Source of the DNA: an uncultured Neglectibacter sp.
GTDB taxonomy: Bacteria > Bacillota > Clostridia > Oscillospirales > Acutalibacteraceae
Direction: 5' to 3'
Assembly (NCBI GenBank): GCA_946554335.1
Contig: CAMNSA010000003.1
Coordinates: 62,001 to 126,000, forward strand
Length of the DNA: 64,000 bases
Shown here: positions 8,427 through 16,328 of the stretch, piece by piece
Layout: each line of letters begins with the position of its first letter
Numbering within the stretch: the first letter of the stretch is position 1
Program-made: the position numbers and the translations under genes
The notes under the pieces: model-generated
Told to the model about the DNA's origin: nothing
Database searches by the model: none
Seen by the model: the letters and a program-made list of their open reading frames with translations, nothing else

Positions 8427-9323
8427 TTACAGCTCGAACGGCTCGCCTGCAGCCTGAGGCTCTATCTTCATACACACCACGGCAAGAGATCCTGCCCCGA
8501 TATGGCAGCTGATGCTCAAGGCCAGCGGGTCCAGGGAAACCTTATGCCTGGGGAAGCGGGCGGAGATCGTTTTCCTCCACTGGGCGGCGGTCTTTTCGTC
8601 ACAGGTGTGGGCGCCCTTGATCATCACCTCACAGCCCGCGAAACGGGTCTTCATGTCCCCTTCGACGGCGTCCAGCATTTTGTTTTGGGCCAGCTTCATG
8701 CCTCTCACCTTCGCGTAGGCGTCCAGCTTTTCTCCCTGGATCTGCAAAACAGGCTTGATATTCAAGATCGTTCCCAAGGCGGCGCCGGAGGCTGTGACCC
8801 GGCCGCCTTTTTTCAGGTATTTCAAGGTGTCCACCGCAATATAGATGCTGGCGTCCAGGGCGTGCTCCATCAAAAAGTCCCTGATGGAAGCGGCGTCCAT
8901 GCCGGTTTTCGCCAAGCGAACGGCCTGCAGGACGGACTGCTTCTGAGAGCAGGAAATCCGGTGATTATCCACCACCTGCACCCTGCCGCCGTAGCTTTCC
9001 GAAAGCATCAGCGCCGTCTGCACCGAATTGCTCAGCCCGCCGGACATGGGGATATAGACCACCTCTTCATATTCCTCCAGAAGCCGGTCCCACAAGCTGG
9101 TCACAGACTCGGGGCTGGGCTGAGAGGTCTGCACATCCGCGCCCTCCTCCAGCCTTTGGAAAAATTCCTCCCGGGTGATGGACACATCCTCAAAATACTC
9201 TTTCCCGTCAATGAGAAACGGCATGGGGATCACACCGATGCCGTGCTTTGCCCCCTGAGCCTGGGTGATCCCGCTGTTGCTGTCCGTGGCCACGGCCACG
9301 GCGGGTTTATTCTGCACTGCCAT
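8427..9323 (-). CDS. DegV family fatty-acid-binding protein
   Basis: The 298-residue product matches the DegV fold: an N-terminal ATDSNSGI motif, the SQPSPESV segment that lines the fatty-acid pocket, IPMSGGLSNS, VVDNHRIS and YLKKGGRV, then a C-terminal domain with an IGAGSLAV-type ending. Family members (FakB in staphylococci) bind a fatty acid and present it to the FakA kinase; no fakA is in this window. An AGGGAGAG site precedes the ATG. Lipid specificity cannot be read from the sequence. Confidence 0.92.
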   Translation of the reverse strand: MAVQNKPAVAVATDSNSGITQAQGAKHGIGVIPMPFLIDGKEYFEDVSITREEFFQRLEEGADVQTSQPSPESVTSLWDRLLEEYEEVVYIPMSGGLSNSVQTALMLSESYGGRVQVVDNHRISCSQKQSVLQAVRLAKTGMDAASIRDFLMEHALDASIYIAVDTLKYLKKGGRVTASGAALGTILNIKPVLQIQGEKLDAYAKVRGMKLAQNKMLDAVEGDMKTRFAGCEVMIKGAHTCDEKTAAQWRKTISARFPRHKVSLDPLALSISCHIGAGSLAVVCMKIEPQAAGEPFEL

Positions 9324-9433
9324 AAGGCTTGTTCTCTCCCTTCCTTACAGTCGCGTTGGTGTTTTCTTTGGCATTTCAGTATATCACAAAAATGGGAAGT
9401 TGGTCAAATTCCCTTCCGGGCTTTGGAGAAGAC

Positions 9434-9477
9434 AAGCCCCCCTTGGGACCTCAGAGGCGGGGCCCAAGGGGGGGCTT
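9434..9477 (-). terminator. GC-rich inverted repeat, probable terminator after the GH130 gene
   Basis: A long stem (arms about 9434-9450 and 9459-9477) with a C6/G7 run lies 40 bases past the GH130 stop. U runs are short on both strands, so termination may be partial. Confidence 0.55.
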
Positions 9478-9516
9478 TCTGTGTGACAGAGCTCTCGGAA
9501 AAGAGCCGTTTTATCT

Positions 9517-10518
9517 TTATTTGTTCTCCTGATCTCCCACCTTCATGGGGTACTTTCTCATATAAGAAAGCAGCTCGTCCACTGTGGTGAAGGCAAGGCC
9601 GGTCACCGTGTCGGCCGCGCCGTAGTAGATGGCGATACGGCCGGTGGCGGGATCCGTCAGAGTCGCGCAGGGGAAGGTGACATTGGGCACATCGCCGGTG
9701 AGCTCATACTGCTCCTCCGGGCCGAACACATAGAAGTTGCCTCTCTCCTTCACGATCCAGGGGCGGTCGATATCCAACAGGGCCACGCCGAAGCGATAGA
9801 CGAAACCGTTGCAGGAATTGAGCACGCCGTGATAGATCATCAGCCACCCTTCGTCCGTCTCGATGGGGGTGGGGCCGGGGCCTACCTTTTTGGACTGCCA
9901 GCCGCCCGCCGTGCCGAACACATAGCGGTGCTTGCCCCAGAAGGTGAGATCCGGGCTCTCGCTGTAGAAGATGTCGCCGAAGGGCGTGTGGCCCGTGTCG
10001 CTGGGACGGCTGACCATGGCGTAGTTTCCGCCGATCTTCCGGGGGAACAGGACGCCGTTGCGGTTGTAGGGCAGGAAGGCGTTCTCCAGCTGATAGAAGG
10101 TCTTGAAATCATAGGTGTAGCCGATGCCTATGGTGGGTCCGTGGTAGCCGTTGCACCAGGTGATATAATACCGATCCTCGATAAAGCAGACCCGGGGATC
10201 GTACCGGTACTCCTTGCGCACCACATCCTTCTCGCCTTCAAAGACGATGGGATCGTGATTGATCTCCCAATGGATCCCGTCCTTGGAGAAGCCGGCAAAG
10301 ATGTCCATCTCCACGCCTCTGTTGTCGCAGCGGAACACACCTGCGTAGGCGTCCCCAAACACCACCACGGCGGAATTGAAAATGCTGTTGGATGTGGGGA
10401 TCGCATCCCGCTTGATAATGGGATTCTGGTCATACCGCCAAACCGGTTTATCGTATCCCTGGGGCTTGTCCTGCCAGGGCATATTGGGAAGGGCAGGTCT
10501 TCCGATTATTTTTGCCAT
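9517..10518 (-). CDS. Glycoside hydrolase family 130 phosphorylase (beta-mannoside type)
   Basis: The 333-residue protein has the five-bladed beta-propeller motifs of GH130: [20 protein letters not shown] near the start, [54 protein letters not shown], and [20 protein letters not shown] near residue 225. These enzymes split beta-mannosidic bonds with phosphate, releasing mannose-1-phosphate, in the cytoplasm. The length and N-terminus resemble the branch acting on mannosyl-N-acetylglucosamine rather than the longer mannosylglucose enzymes, but this is a guess from memory. No sugar transporter or mannosidase is next to it, so the substrate source is unclear. An AGGAGG site lies before the ATG, with TATAAT about 45 bases upstream. 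Confidence 0.9.
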   Translation of the reverse strand: MAKIIGRPALPNMPWQDKPQGYDKPVWRYDQNPIIKRDAIPTSNSIFNSAVVVFGDAYAGVFRCDNRGVEMDIFAGFSKDGIHWEINHDPIVFEGEKDVVRKEYRYDPRVCFIEDRYYITWCNGYHGPTIGIGYTYDFKTFYQLENAFLPYNRNGVLFPRKIGGNYAMVSRPSDTGHTPFGDIFYSESPDLTFWGKHRYVFGTAGGWQSKKVGPGPTPIETDEGWLMIYHGVLNSCNGFVYRFGVALLDIDRPWIVKERGNFYVFGPEEQYELTGDVPNVTFPCATLTDPATGRIAIYYGAADTVTGLAFTTVDELLSYMRKYPMKVGDQENK

Positions 10519-10676
10519 CAGAAACTTCCTCCTTTGTGTGGATTGACAGCTTTATTATACTAGCAAAAAAAGGAAAAAGAAAGAGATAAACGGGATATTT
10601 TTGTAAATCTTTTCTATTTTCTCCTGCTTTTTTCTGCTTTTGCGGGTATCGGGCCCATGTTTCTCTTTTCTGAAAG

Positions 10677-10717
10677 AAGAACCTCTGGGCGAGAGAGCCT
10701 CGCCCAAAGGTTCTTTT
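10677..10717 (-). terminator. Intrinsic terminator after the MBL-fold gene
   Basis: A stem of about 15 bp (AGAACCT..GGGCGAG paired across AGAG) lies 10 bases past the stop of the MBL-fold gene; U-rich tracts lie on both sides. Confidence 0.7.
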
Positions 10718-10727
10718 TGCTCTTCTG

Positions 10728-11570
10728 TTATTTTCTGATACGATCTAAGGTGTAGGCGATATTCGCCAGCTTCCCGTCGTCTCTGAGATAGTCCCCGTGG
10801 AAGGGCTTTGCGTAGTAGCAGGGGCGGCCGCGGCTTGCAAGCTCCACCCGGCTGTCCCGGCCCTCCAGGATCTCATCGCACAGCTCTAAAGCCTCTTCCA
10901 GGATCACCTTGGGCACCAGCCCTACGCTGTGGCCGCCGTACATTCCGTCAAAGCAGGGCAGGAACCTTTGAAAATGCAGGAGCCCCTCCCGGTATTCCTC
11001 CACGGTCACAGAGCTTGCCGTACACAGCAGGGTGTTGGCGTTGCAGGCGTCTCCGGAATAGACCACTCTCCTGTCCCGGTCCAGCAGGACCACCGTGCCC
11101 TTGGTATGCCCGGGCACCTCGATGACCTCCAGGCGAACGCCGCCCAAATCAAACACATCCCCGTCGTTCAGCGGGAAGGTCTCCATGGGGCGGGTGGGGA
11201 CCATGTCCTCCAAAGTGGGAGGATTTTTCATCTCCTTTGCCCGCTTGCCCTCCATCACAAAGGCGTGCCGGCCCTCCACGCCCTTTCCGAAGCCGTCGTA
11301 CAGCGTGGGGATGTCCGCCGGATGGATGTAGCACCGGGAAAACTCAAAGTTTCCCCCGCAGTGATCCCCGTGGCCATGGGTGTTCACAAGCACCACGGGC
11401 AGATCCGTCAGTTCCCGTACAAAGGCCTTGAGGCTTCCCGCCCCGGTGAGGCTGTCTATCAGCATGGCCTTTTCCCCGCCCTCGATAAGATAGCAGTTCT
11501 CTCCCGCCAGCCCTCGGATCAAGGTCACATTGTCAAAGAGCTTTTCCGATGTAAAAAACTTGCTTTCCAT
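10728..11570 (-). CDS. MBL-fold metallo-hydrolase
   Basis: This 280-residue protein carries the metallo-beta-lactamase HxHxDH signature as NTHGHGDHCGG (residues about 63-73), with further ligands in VPGHTKGTVVLLD and the YSGDACN segment. It resembles the glyoxalase-II-like and general hydrolase branch and has no RNase J or flavodiiron extension. The substrate is not predictable. An AAAGGAGGAAG site gives a clear ATG start at 11570. It is the last gene of a run with nrdG and a small membrane protein, with a gap of 36 bases, so the three may be cotranscribed. Confidence 0.9.
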   Translation of the reverse strand: MESKFFTSEKLFDNVTLIRGLAGENCYLIEGGEKAMLIDSLTGAGSLKAFVRELTDLPVVLVNTHGHGDHCGGNFEFSRCYIHPADIPTLYDGFGKGVEGRHAFVMEGKRAKEMKNPPTLEDMVPTRPMETFPLNDGDVFDLGGVRLEVIEVPGHTKGTVVLLDRDRRVVYSGDACNANTLLCTASSVTVEEYREGLLHFQRFLPCFDGMYGGHSVGLVPKVILEEALELCDEILEGRDSRVELASRGRPCYYAKPFHGDYLRDDGKLANIAYTLDRIRK

Positions 11571-11606
11571 TCCAGCTTCCTCCTTTTTAGATAGGGGAGT
11601 CCGGCG

Positions 11607-11894
11607 TCAGGCTTTTTCCTGATCCCGCCGGGCGTCCAGCTTCCGGTTTCGGAAATAAAGGCCCAGATCCACAGACACCATCACCAGATTGATCACATAG
11701 AACACGAATACATAGGTAAGTCCCTTGTCCGCCGTCAGCTTGCTGACGATGCCGCACACATAGCCGATCAAAATCAGCACCGTGAAGGCGGCGCTTTTTC
11801 CCTTCGCCGTTTTGGAGCGCAGGGACTTTATGATATTCAGCGGCCAGGATACGCCGAAGGATACCACCATCAGCATTTCAAAGAATTCCGCCAT
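11607..11894 (-). CDS. Small three-helix membrane protein, PQ-loop/SemiSWEET-like
   Basis: The 95-residue product has three hydrophobic helices and a SFGVSWPLNIIKSLRSKTAKGKS segment, in which a Pro in the first helix followed by a basic, Ser/Lys-rich loop recalls the PQ-loop half-repeat found in SemiSWEET sugar transporters. That would make it a dimeric small-molecule carrier, but the match is by eye and a simple structural membrane protein is possible. The ATG at 11894 has a GGGGGGAAG site; a longer frame to 11945 overlaps nrdG and lacks one. It sits 40 bases after nrdG. Confidence 0.6.
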   Translation of the reverse strand: MAEFFEMLMVVSFGVSWPLNIIKSLRSKTAKGKSAAFTVLILIGYVCGIVSKLTADKGLTYVFVFYVINLVMVSVDLGLYFRNRKLDARRDQEKA

Positions 11895-11934
11895 TTTCTT
11901 CCCCCCCTTTTCCCGCAGGTTTTCTAAAAATCCG

Positions 11935-12438
11935 TCAGTCCTCAAACAGCACCGGGCTTCCCTCTGCCCTGGTCCGTTTCATATTGATGAGCCGCTGGTT
12001 CTCACTGCCGCGAAAGGAAAGTTCCAGGTTCCGCTGTTCTTTGAGATAGGGCCCGTCCACCAGCATATCCGTCTCCTCTAAAAGAGCTTTCACACCCTCG
12101 TCTTCCATGGCGGAAAGGGCCTCATAGGTCCAACCGCTGTACACGGTCACATCCTTTCCGGCCTTGTGCACCAGCCTGGCAAGCTGCGCCAGAACCTCTG
12201 CCTGACAAAAGGGCTCTCCTCCACTGAAGGTGATTCCCTTTAAAATGGGGTTCTTTTGGAACTCGTCAAAAATTTCCTCCACCTCCATAGGGGTTCCCCC
12301 CTCAAAGGGATGAGTCTCCGGATTATGGCAGCCCGGGCAGTGGTGGGGACAGCCCTGTACAAATACCGTATAGCGGATCCCCCTGCCGTCTACAATGGAC
12401 TCCGGCACGATCCCGGCCACCATCAATTTCTCACTCAT
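11935..12438 (-). CDS. nrdG: Anaerobic ribonucleotide reductase activating protein (radical SAM)
   Basis: This 167-residue radical-SAM enzyme uses a [4Fe-4S] cluster and S-adenosylmethionine to create the glycyl radical on class III ribonucleotide reductase. The cluster motif is CPHHCPGC (C-x3-C-x2-C) near residue 30, followed by HNPETHPF, typical of NrdG, and the GGEPFCQ motif for SAM binding. Length is normal. It lies 1.2 kb downstream of nrdD, separated from it by the glycyl-radical small protein, surE and a terminator at 12521-12563, so it probably has its own transcript. An AGGAAGGAAA site precedes the ATG. Confidence 0.95.
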   Translation of the reverse strand: MSEKLMVAGIVPESIVDGRGIRYTVFVQGCPHHCPGCHNPETHPFEGGTPMEVEEIFDEFQKNPILKGITFSGGEPFCQAEVLAQLARLVHKAGKDVTVYSGWTYEALSAMEDEGVKALLEETDMLVDGPYLKEQRNLELSFRGSENQRLINMKRTRAEGSPVLFED

Positions 12439-12520
12439 TTTCTATTTCCTTCCTCTCTCACAAAAATTGCCTCCGCACGGGGAATTCCGCCTAAAACCAA
12501 AGCCGCGCGTTTCTCGAATG

Positions 12521-12563
12521 GAAAAAGGAGGCCGCCGCAAAATGGAACCATTTTGCAGCGGCC
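12521..12563 (-). terminator. Intrinsic terminator after surE
   Basis: A long stem (GGCCGCxGCAAAATGG paired across AA) lies 85 bases past the surE stop; on the minus strand it is followed by CCTCCTTTTTCC. It separates the nrdD-surE transcript from nrdG. Confidence 0.75.
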
Positions 12564-12648
12564 CCCTGAAAAACCGGTCAAATCCCGGCCCGCGCCGCGG
12601 GGATGGAGAATCTTAAGCCTTCTCCGACATTGCGTGCCGGTCCTTCTT

Positions 12649-13386
12649 TCACAGGGTCAGCCTGCTTCCCTGAAATCCCATTTCCCGGTTGAGGGAAAAG
12701 GTAAGCGGGGTCAGTGTAACAGCCCCTTCTTCAATCCCGGACACATCCGTAGACGCGCCCCGCTCCACCGGGTTAGGCGTACCGTGTACCCAATAATACT
12801 CCTGCCCGGAGGGAGAGGTGCGGCACTCGTACCGGTCACACCAGGGAAAGGAAAGCGCCTGGGGCGCCCACCGCACGCCGGTAACCTTCTCCAAGGGCAG
12901 GGGCGGGATATTGATATTGAGCACCTCGCCAATGTCCTTTTGGGGATCTAACTGAGAAAAAAGCTTTAGAAAGATTCTGACCACTTCTTTGGGCTCCGCC
13001 TTCGGAGAGGCGGACAGGGCAATGGCCCTTTTCCCCTGCATGGCGGCCTCCATCGCTGCGCCCACCGTGCCGGAATAAAAGAGATCGAACCCCAGGTTAT
13101 AGCCCCGGTTCGGGCCGGAAATCACCAGGTCTACCGGATCGCCCCGCAAAGGGCCCAGCCCCAAACGAACACAGTCCGCCGGCGTGCCGGAGATCTCATA
13201 GCTCTCCTCATCCCCGGAAAGCCTCCTGACAAAGAGGGGGCGGTCCAAAGTGATCCCGTGGCCCACCGCGCTGCGCTCCCCTGAGGGAGCGGCCAAAACC
13301 ACTTCATGACGCTCTCTCAGGGCATCCCTCAGGAAAACAAGCCCGGGGGAACCAATGCCATCGTCATTGGTGAGTAAAATGCGCAT
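12649..13386 (-). CDS. surE: 5'/3'-nucleotidase SurE
   Basis: The 245-residue enzyme removes phosphate from nucleoside monophosphates with a divalent metal. The N-terminal MRILLTNDDGI carries the Asp-Asp metal pair, followed by AAPSGERSAVGHGIT with the conserved Ser/Asn region, DLVISGPNRGYNLG and YSGTVGAAMEA. It starts nine bases after the glycyl-radical small protein and ends at a terminator, so it shares the nrdD transcript and may help balance nucleotide pools. Confidence 0.96.
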   Translation of the reverse strand: MRILLTNDDGIGSPGLVFLRDALRERHEVVLAAPSGERSAVGHGITLDRPLFVRRLSGDEESYEISGTPADCVRLGLGPLRGDPVDLVISGPNRGYNLGFDLFYSGTVGAAMEAAMQGKRAIALSASPKAEPKEVVRIFLKLFSQLDPQKDIGEVLNINIPPLPLEKVTGVRWAPQALSFPWCDRYECRTSPSGQEYYWVHGTPNPVERGASTDVSGIEEGAVTLTPLTFSLNREMGFQGSRLTL

Positions 13387-13395
13387 CTTTCTCTC

Positions 13396-13596
13396 TTACT
13401 TGAAGGAAAGGGTGTGCTTGACCCGATCCTTCTCCTCAGCTCTTTTCGCGTTATTCCAGCGATCCATCGTGCCCACCAGATAACCGGTGATGCGGCGGAT
13501 CCGCTCAAAATCCCGTCCTTCTCCTACCAGAATTTCTTTTTTTGCCGTCTTCGCCTTTGCTGTCGTTTTTACCGCAGTTGTCTTTTTTGCTGCCAT
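13396..13596 (-). CDS. Glycyl-radical-motif small protein (NrdD C-terminal module encoded separately)
   Basis: This 66-residue product begins with a Lys/Ala/Thr-rich tail (residues 2-21) and then carries RRITGYLVGTMDRWNNAKRA followed by EEKDRVKH (residues 34-61). From memory this lines up with the C-terminal glycyl-radical loop of class III ribonucleotide reductases, RRVCGYLG...NAGK..E..RRVKH in the E. coli/T4 enzymes, with G38 at the radical position. The preceding gene, nrdD, ends without this segment, so the protein likely supplies the radical glycine in trans. The ATG at 13596 has a GGGAGG site; a longer frame to 13629 has none. Gap to nrdD is 86 bases and to surE nine bases. Confidence 0.8.
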   Translation of the reverse strand: MAAKKTTAVKTTAKAKTAKKEILVGEGRDFERIRRITGYLVGTMDRWNNAKRAEEKDRVKHTLSFK

Positions 13597-13682
13597 TTTG
13601 ACTTTCCTCCCTTGGAAAAATAAAATCAAGAATAGTTTCTGTTTTCATTATAACCGATAGATGCGGATTTGTCCAGAAAAAT

Positions 13683-15980
13683 TTATCGGATCAGGCTGGA
13701 ATAGTCCGGTACATCGTGATATTTCTTTCTCAGCTCCATCAGCTTCTTTACCGGAACGCCCTCGCCCGCGTGTCTTCCGCAGCGGGGACATACATCGTCG
13801 ATAATGCCGTTATACCCGCACACCGGGTCCCGATCCACCGGATGGTTCACCGAGCCATAGCCGATCCCGGATTCCTTCATGCAGCGGATCACGCTTTCAA
13901 AGGCGTCGATGTTTTTGCAGATATCCCCATCCAATTCCACATAACTGATATGTCCCGCGTTGGTCAGGGCGTGGAAGGGCGCCTCCTTCTTGATCTTTTC
14001 AAAGGCGTTGATGGGATAATACACCGGGATATGGAAGGAGTTTGTGTAGTAGTCCCGGTCCGTGACGCCGGGGATCTTCCCGAACTTCTTCTGGTCGATG
14101 CGCACGAAGGTTCCGGAAAGTCCCTCCGCCGGAGTGGCCAGCAGGGTGAAATTGAGCCCGGTCTCCTTGGACTTGTCGTCCATCCGCTTTCTCATATAGG
14201 TGATGATCTCAAGCCCCAGCTTGTAGCTTTCCTCGCTCTCGCCGTGGTGCTTGCCGGTCAAAGCCTTCAAGGTCTCCGCCAGGCCGATAAAGCCGATGGA
14301 AAGAGTGCCGTGCTTCAAAACCTCCGCCACAGAGTCGTTGCGGTCCAGCTTGTCAGAGTCGATCCACACCCCCTGTCCCATGAGGAAGGGATAGTTGTAG
14401 GCCTTCTTGCTGCACTGGATCTTGAAGCGGTGCAGAAGCTGCTCTACGCACAGGTCAATGCGCTGGTCCAGGATCTCATAGAATTTCTTCACATCCCCCT
14501 TGGCCTCGATCCCGATGCGGGGGAGGTTCACGGAGGTAAAGCTCAGGTTTCCACGGCCGCAGGTGGTCTCCCGCTTTCTGTCGTGAATGTTTCCCATCAC
14601 GCGAGTGCGGCAGCCCATATAGGCGATCTCGGTATCGTAATCTCCCGGCTTGTAATACTGAAGATTGAAGGGCGCGTCAATAAAGCTGAAATTGGGGAAC
14701 AGCCGCTTGGCAGAAACCCGCATAGCCAGCTTGAACAGGTCGTAGTTGGGATCCTCTTCGTTGTAATTGACCCCTTCCTTGACCTTGAAGATCTGCACCG
14801 GGAAGATAGGGGTCTCCCCATCTCCCAGGCCCGCCTCTGTGGCCAGCAGGAGGTTGCGGATCACCATTCTGCCCTGCTGGGAGGTATCGGTGCCGTAGTT
14901 CAGGGAGGAAAAGGGCACCTGGGCGCCCGCTCTGGAATTCATGGTGTTGAGGTTGTGCACCAGGGCCTCCATGGCCTGATAGGTGGCCTTGTCCGTCTCT
15001 CTCCAGGCGGTCTCCTTCGCGTAGCGGCAGGCGTCCAGAGTCTCTTCCTCTGTGATCTCCTCAAAGCCGCTCTCCCGCTGATGGGCGGGCAGGAAGCCTA
15101 CAGCCTTCTGTGCGTATTCCTCACAGGAGTCCATGGAGATCTCAGACCCGATGGCCCCCTTCATGGCGGCTACCATGGCGGCCGCGTCCTCATAGGCCAT
15201 GCCCTTGCTCACCTGGAAGAACTGGGGAAGGGCCTTGAAATACTCCTTGCGGTAGGTTTTATCCACGCCCTGAGCCATGGCGTAATCGAAAATCGGCACG
15301 CTCTGGCCGCCGTGCATTTCATTCTGATTCGCCTGGATGGCGATACAGGCCAGCGCCGCGTAGCTGCGGATGTCGTTGGGCTCTCTCAAATAGCCGTGGC
15401 CAGTGGAAAATCCGTTGTGGAACAGCTTGATCAGGTCGATCTGGCAGCAGGTTTCCGTCAGAGTATAAAAATCCTTGTCGTGAATATGGATATCTCCCTC
15501 GGCGTCCGCTTGGGCGATCTCCGGAGGGATCACATATTTTTCATAGAAGCTTTTGGAACCCTCGGAGCCATACTTGAGCATGGTGCCCATAGCGGTATCC
15601 GCGTTGATATTGGCGTTTTCCCGCTTCAGGTCAGAGTCCTCCGCAGAGACAAAGGTCAGGGCCGAGTAGATCTTCACCAGCTCGTCGTCCATCTCGCGGA
15701 TCTTCTGGTGCTCCGCCCGGTAAAGGATATAGGCCTTCGCCGTTTTGGGGTAGTCGGCCTCGATCAGCTTCTCCTCAACGATATCCTGGATCTGCTCCAC
15801 CGTGGGGACCTTTTTGAGCTTTTGCAGCTGCTCTACCACAGCGTTTGTCAACCGGTCCAGCTCCGCGTCGTCAAACCGCTCTCCGGCGTTGCGCACATTG
15901 GCCTTGAAAATTGCCCCGCGGATCTTGGACGCGTCGAACGGAACTTTTTCTCCGCTTCTTTTCACGATGGTCTTAATCAT
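13683..15980 (-). CDS. nrdD: Anaerobic ribonucleoside-triphosphate reductase, catalytic subunit lacking the glycyl-radical tail
   Basis: The 765-residue enzyme reduces NTPs to dNTPs without oxygen. It has an N-terminal ATP-cone (residues about 1-95, KTIVKRSGEKVPFD..KIRGAI), then the ten-stranded barrel with HIHDKDF, ETCCQIDL, NEMHGGQSVP, YMGCRTRVMGN and CGRGNLSFTSVNLPR. The end has HPVDRDPVCGY..CPRCGR, a zinc-ribbon-like patch with three of the usual four Cys, and stops at PDYSSLIR. The RVxGYL glycyl-radical loop expected next is absent and is found instead in the 66-residue protein downstream. The start at 15980 has a GAGGAG site; an upstream extension to 16097 would run across the -10 box. 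Confidence 0.95.
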   Translation of the reverse strand: MIKTIVKRSGEKVPFDASKIRGAIFKANVRNAGERFDDAELDRLTNAVVEQLQKLKKVPTVEQIQDIVEEKLIEADYPKTAKAYILYRAEHQKIREMDDELVKIYSALTFVSAEDSDLKRENANINADTAMGTMLKYGSEGSKSFYEKYVIPPEIAQADAEGDIHIHDKDFYTLTETCCQIDLIKLFHNGFSTGHGYLREPNDIRSYAALACIAIQANQNEMHGGQSVPIFDYAMAQGVDKTYRKEYFKALPQFFQVSKGMAYEDAAAMVAAMKGAIGSEISMDSCEEYAQKAVGFLPAHQRESGFEEITEEETLDACRYAKETAWRETDKATYQAMEALVHNLNTMNSRAGAQVPFSSLNYGTDTSQQGRMVIRNLLLATEAGLGDGETPIFPVQIFKVKEGVNYNEEDPNYDLFKLAMRVSAKRLFPNFSFIDAPFNLQYYKPGDYDTEIAYMGCRTRVMGNIHDRKRETTCGRGNLSFTSVNLPRIGIEAKGDVKKFYEILDQRIDLCVEQLLHRFKIQCSKKAYNYPFLMGQGVWIDSDKLDRNDSVAEVLKHGTLSIGFIGLAETLKALTGKHHGESEESYKLGLEIITYMRKRMDDKSKETGLNFTLLATPAEGLSGTFVRIDQKKFGKIPGVTDRDYYTNSFHIPVYYPINAFEKIKKEAPFHALTNAGHISYVELDGDICKNIDAFESVIRCMKESGIGYGSVNHPVDRDPVCGYNGIIDDVCPRCGRHAGEGVPVKKLMELRKKYHDVPDYSSLIR

Positions 15981-16062
15981 TACCTGCTCCTCTTTTCCTT
16001 GTCTTATCCATTTTTGAACTTTCCGACAGAAAAAATTTTCCGATAAGAAAGTTTTCCACACA

Positions 16063-16094
16063 AAAGCCGCCCCTCTCTTTTGAGGGGCGGCTTT
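16063..16094 (-). promoter_or_regulatory. Stem-loop at the 5' end of the nrdD transcript
   Basis: A 13-bp perfect GC-rich stem with a six-base loop (arms 16063-16075 and 16082-16094) sits immediately downstream of the nrdD -10 box. The predicted start near 16089 would place about 8 bp of the stem at the very 5' end of the RNA. It may protect the leader or terminate read-through from aspS. Confidence 0.65.
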
Positions 16095-16095
16095 C

Positions 16096-16140
16096 ATTAT
16101 AGGCTACCAAAAAGCATCTGTCAATACTATATATTGTGGT
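16096..16140 (-). promoter_or_regulatory. Consensus sigma-A promoter of nrdD with overlapping NrdR-like box
   Basis: On the minus strand TTGACA (16119-16124), a 17-base spacer and TATAAT (16096-16101) form a perfect consensus promoter. Directly upstream and touching the -35 is ACCACAATATATAGTATT (16123-16140), close to the NrdR repressor box (CAC/A-AT-rich-TAGTG type). A weaker AT-rich half match is centred about 41 bases further up (16165-16180). Such paired boxes control nrd genes in Clostridia. The rest of the gap to aspS (16181-16328) shows nothing recognisable. Confidence 0.75.
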
Positions 16141-16328
16141 TTTTTATCTTTTTTAATGTCAAAAACGCAAAATGTATTGATTTTCAGAATAGTTTCACGG
16201 TAGGCGGAACCGGCATATCGCAAGGTCCTTCTAGGCCGATTCCCTCTTTTTCCCAATGTTCCACGAAGGAAACGGCGGCAGAAAAAATTTTTTTGATTCT
16301 CCTGCGCTCTCCGAAAGAAAAACAGCTT

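Noticed and set aside
13683-13740. Frameshift as the cause of the missing NrdD tail
   Set aside because: The small protein has its own ribosome site and start, an 86-base gap, and an unrelated Lys/Ala-rich N-terminus, so a single base error would not rejoin them.
13716-16046. Plus-strand open frame of about 776 codons opposite nrdD
   Set aside because: It is the antisense shadow of the highly conserved nrdD frame, has no ribosome site or promoter, and its translation has no recognisable domain.
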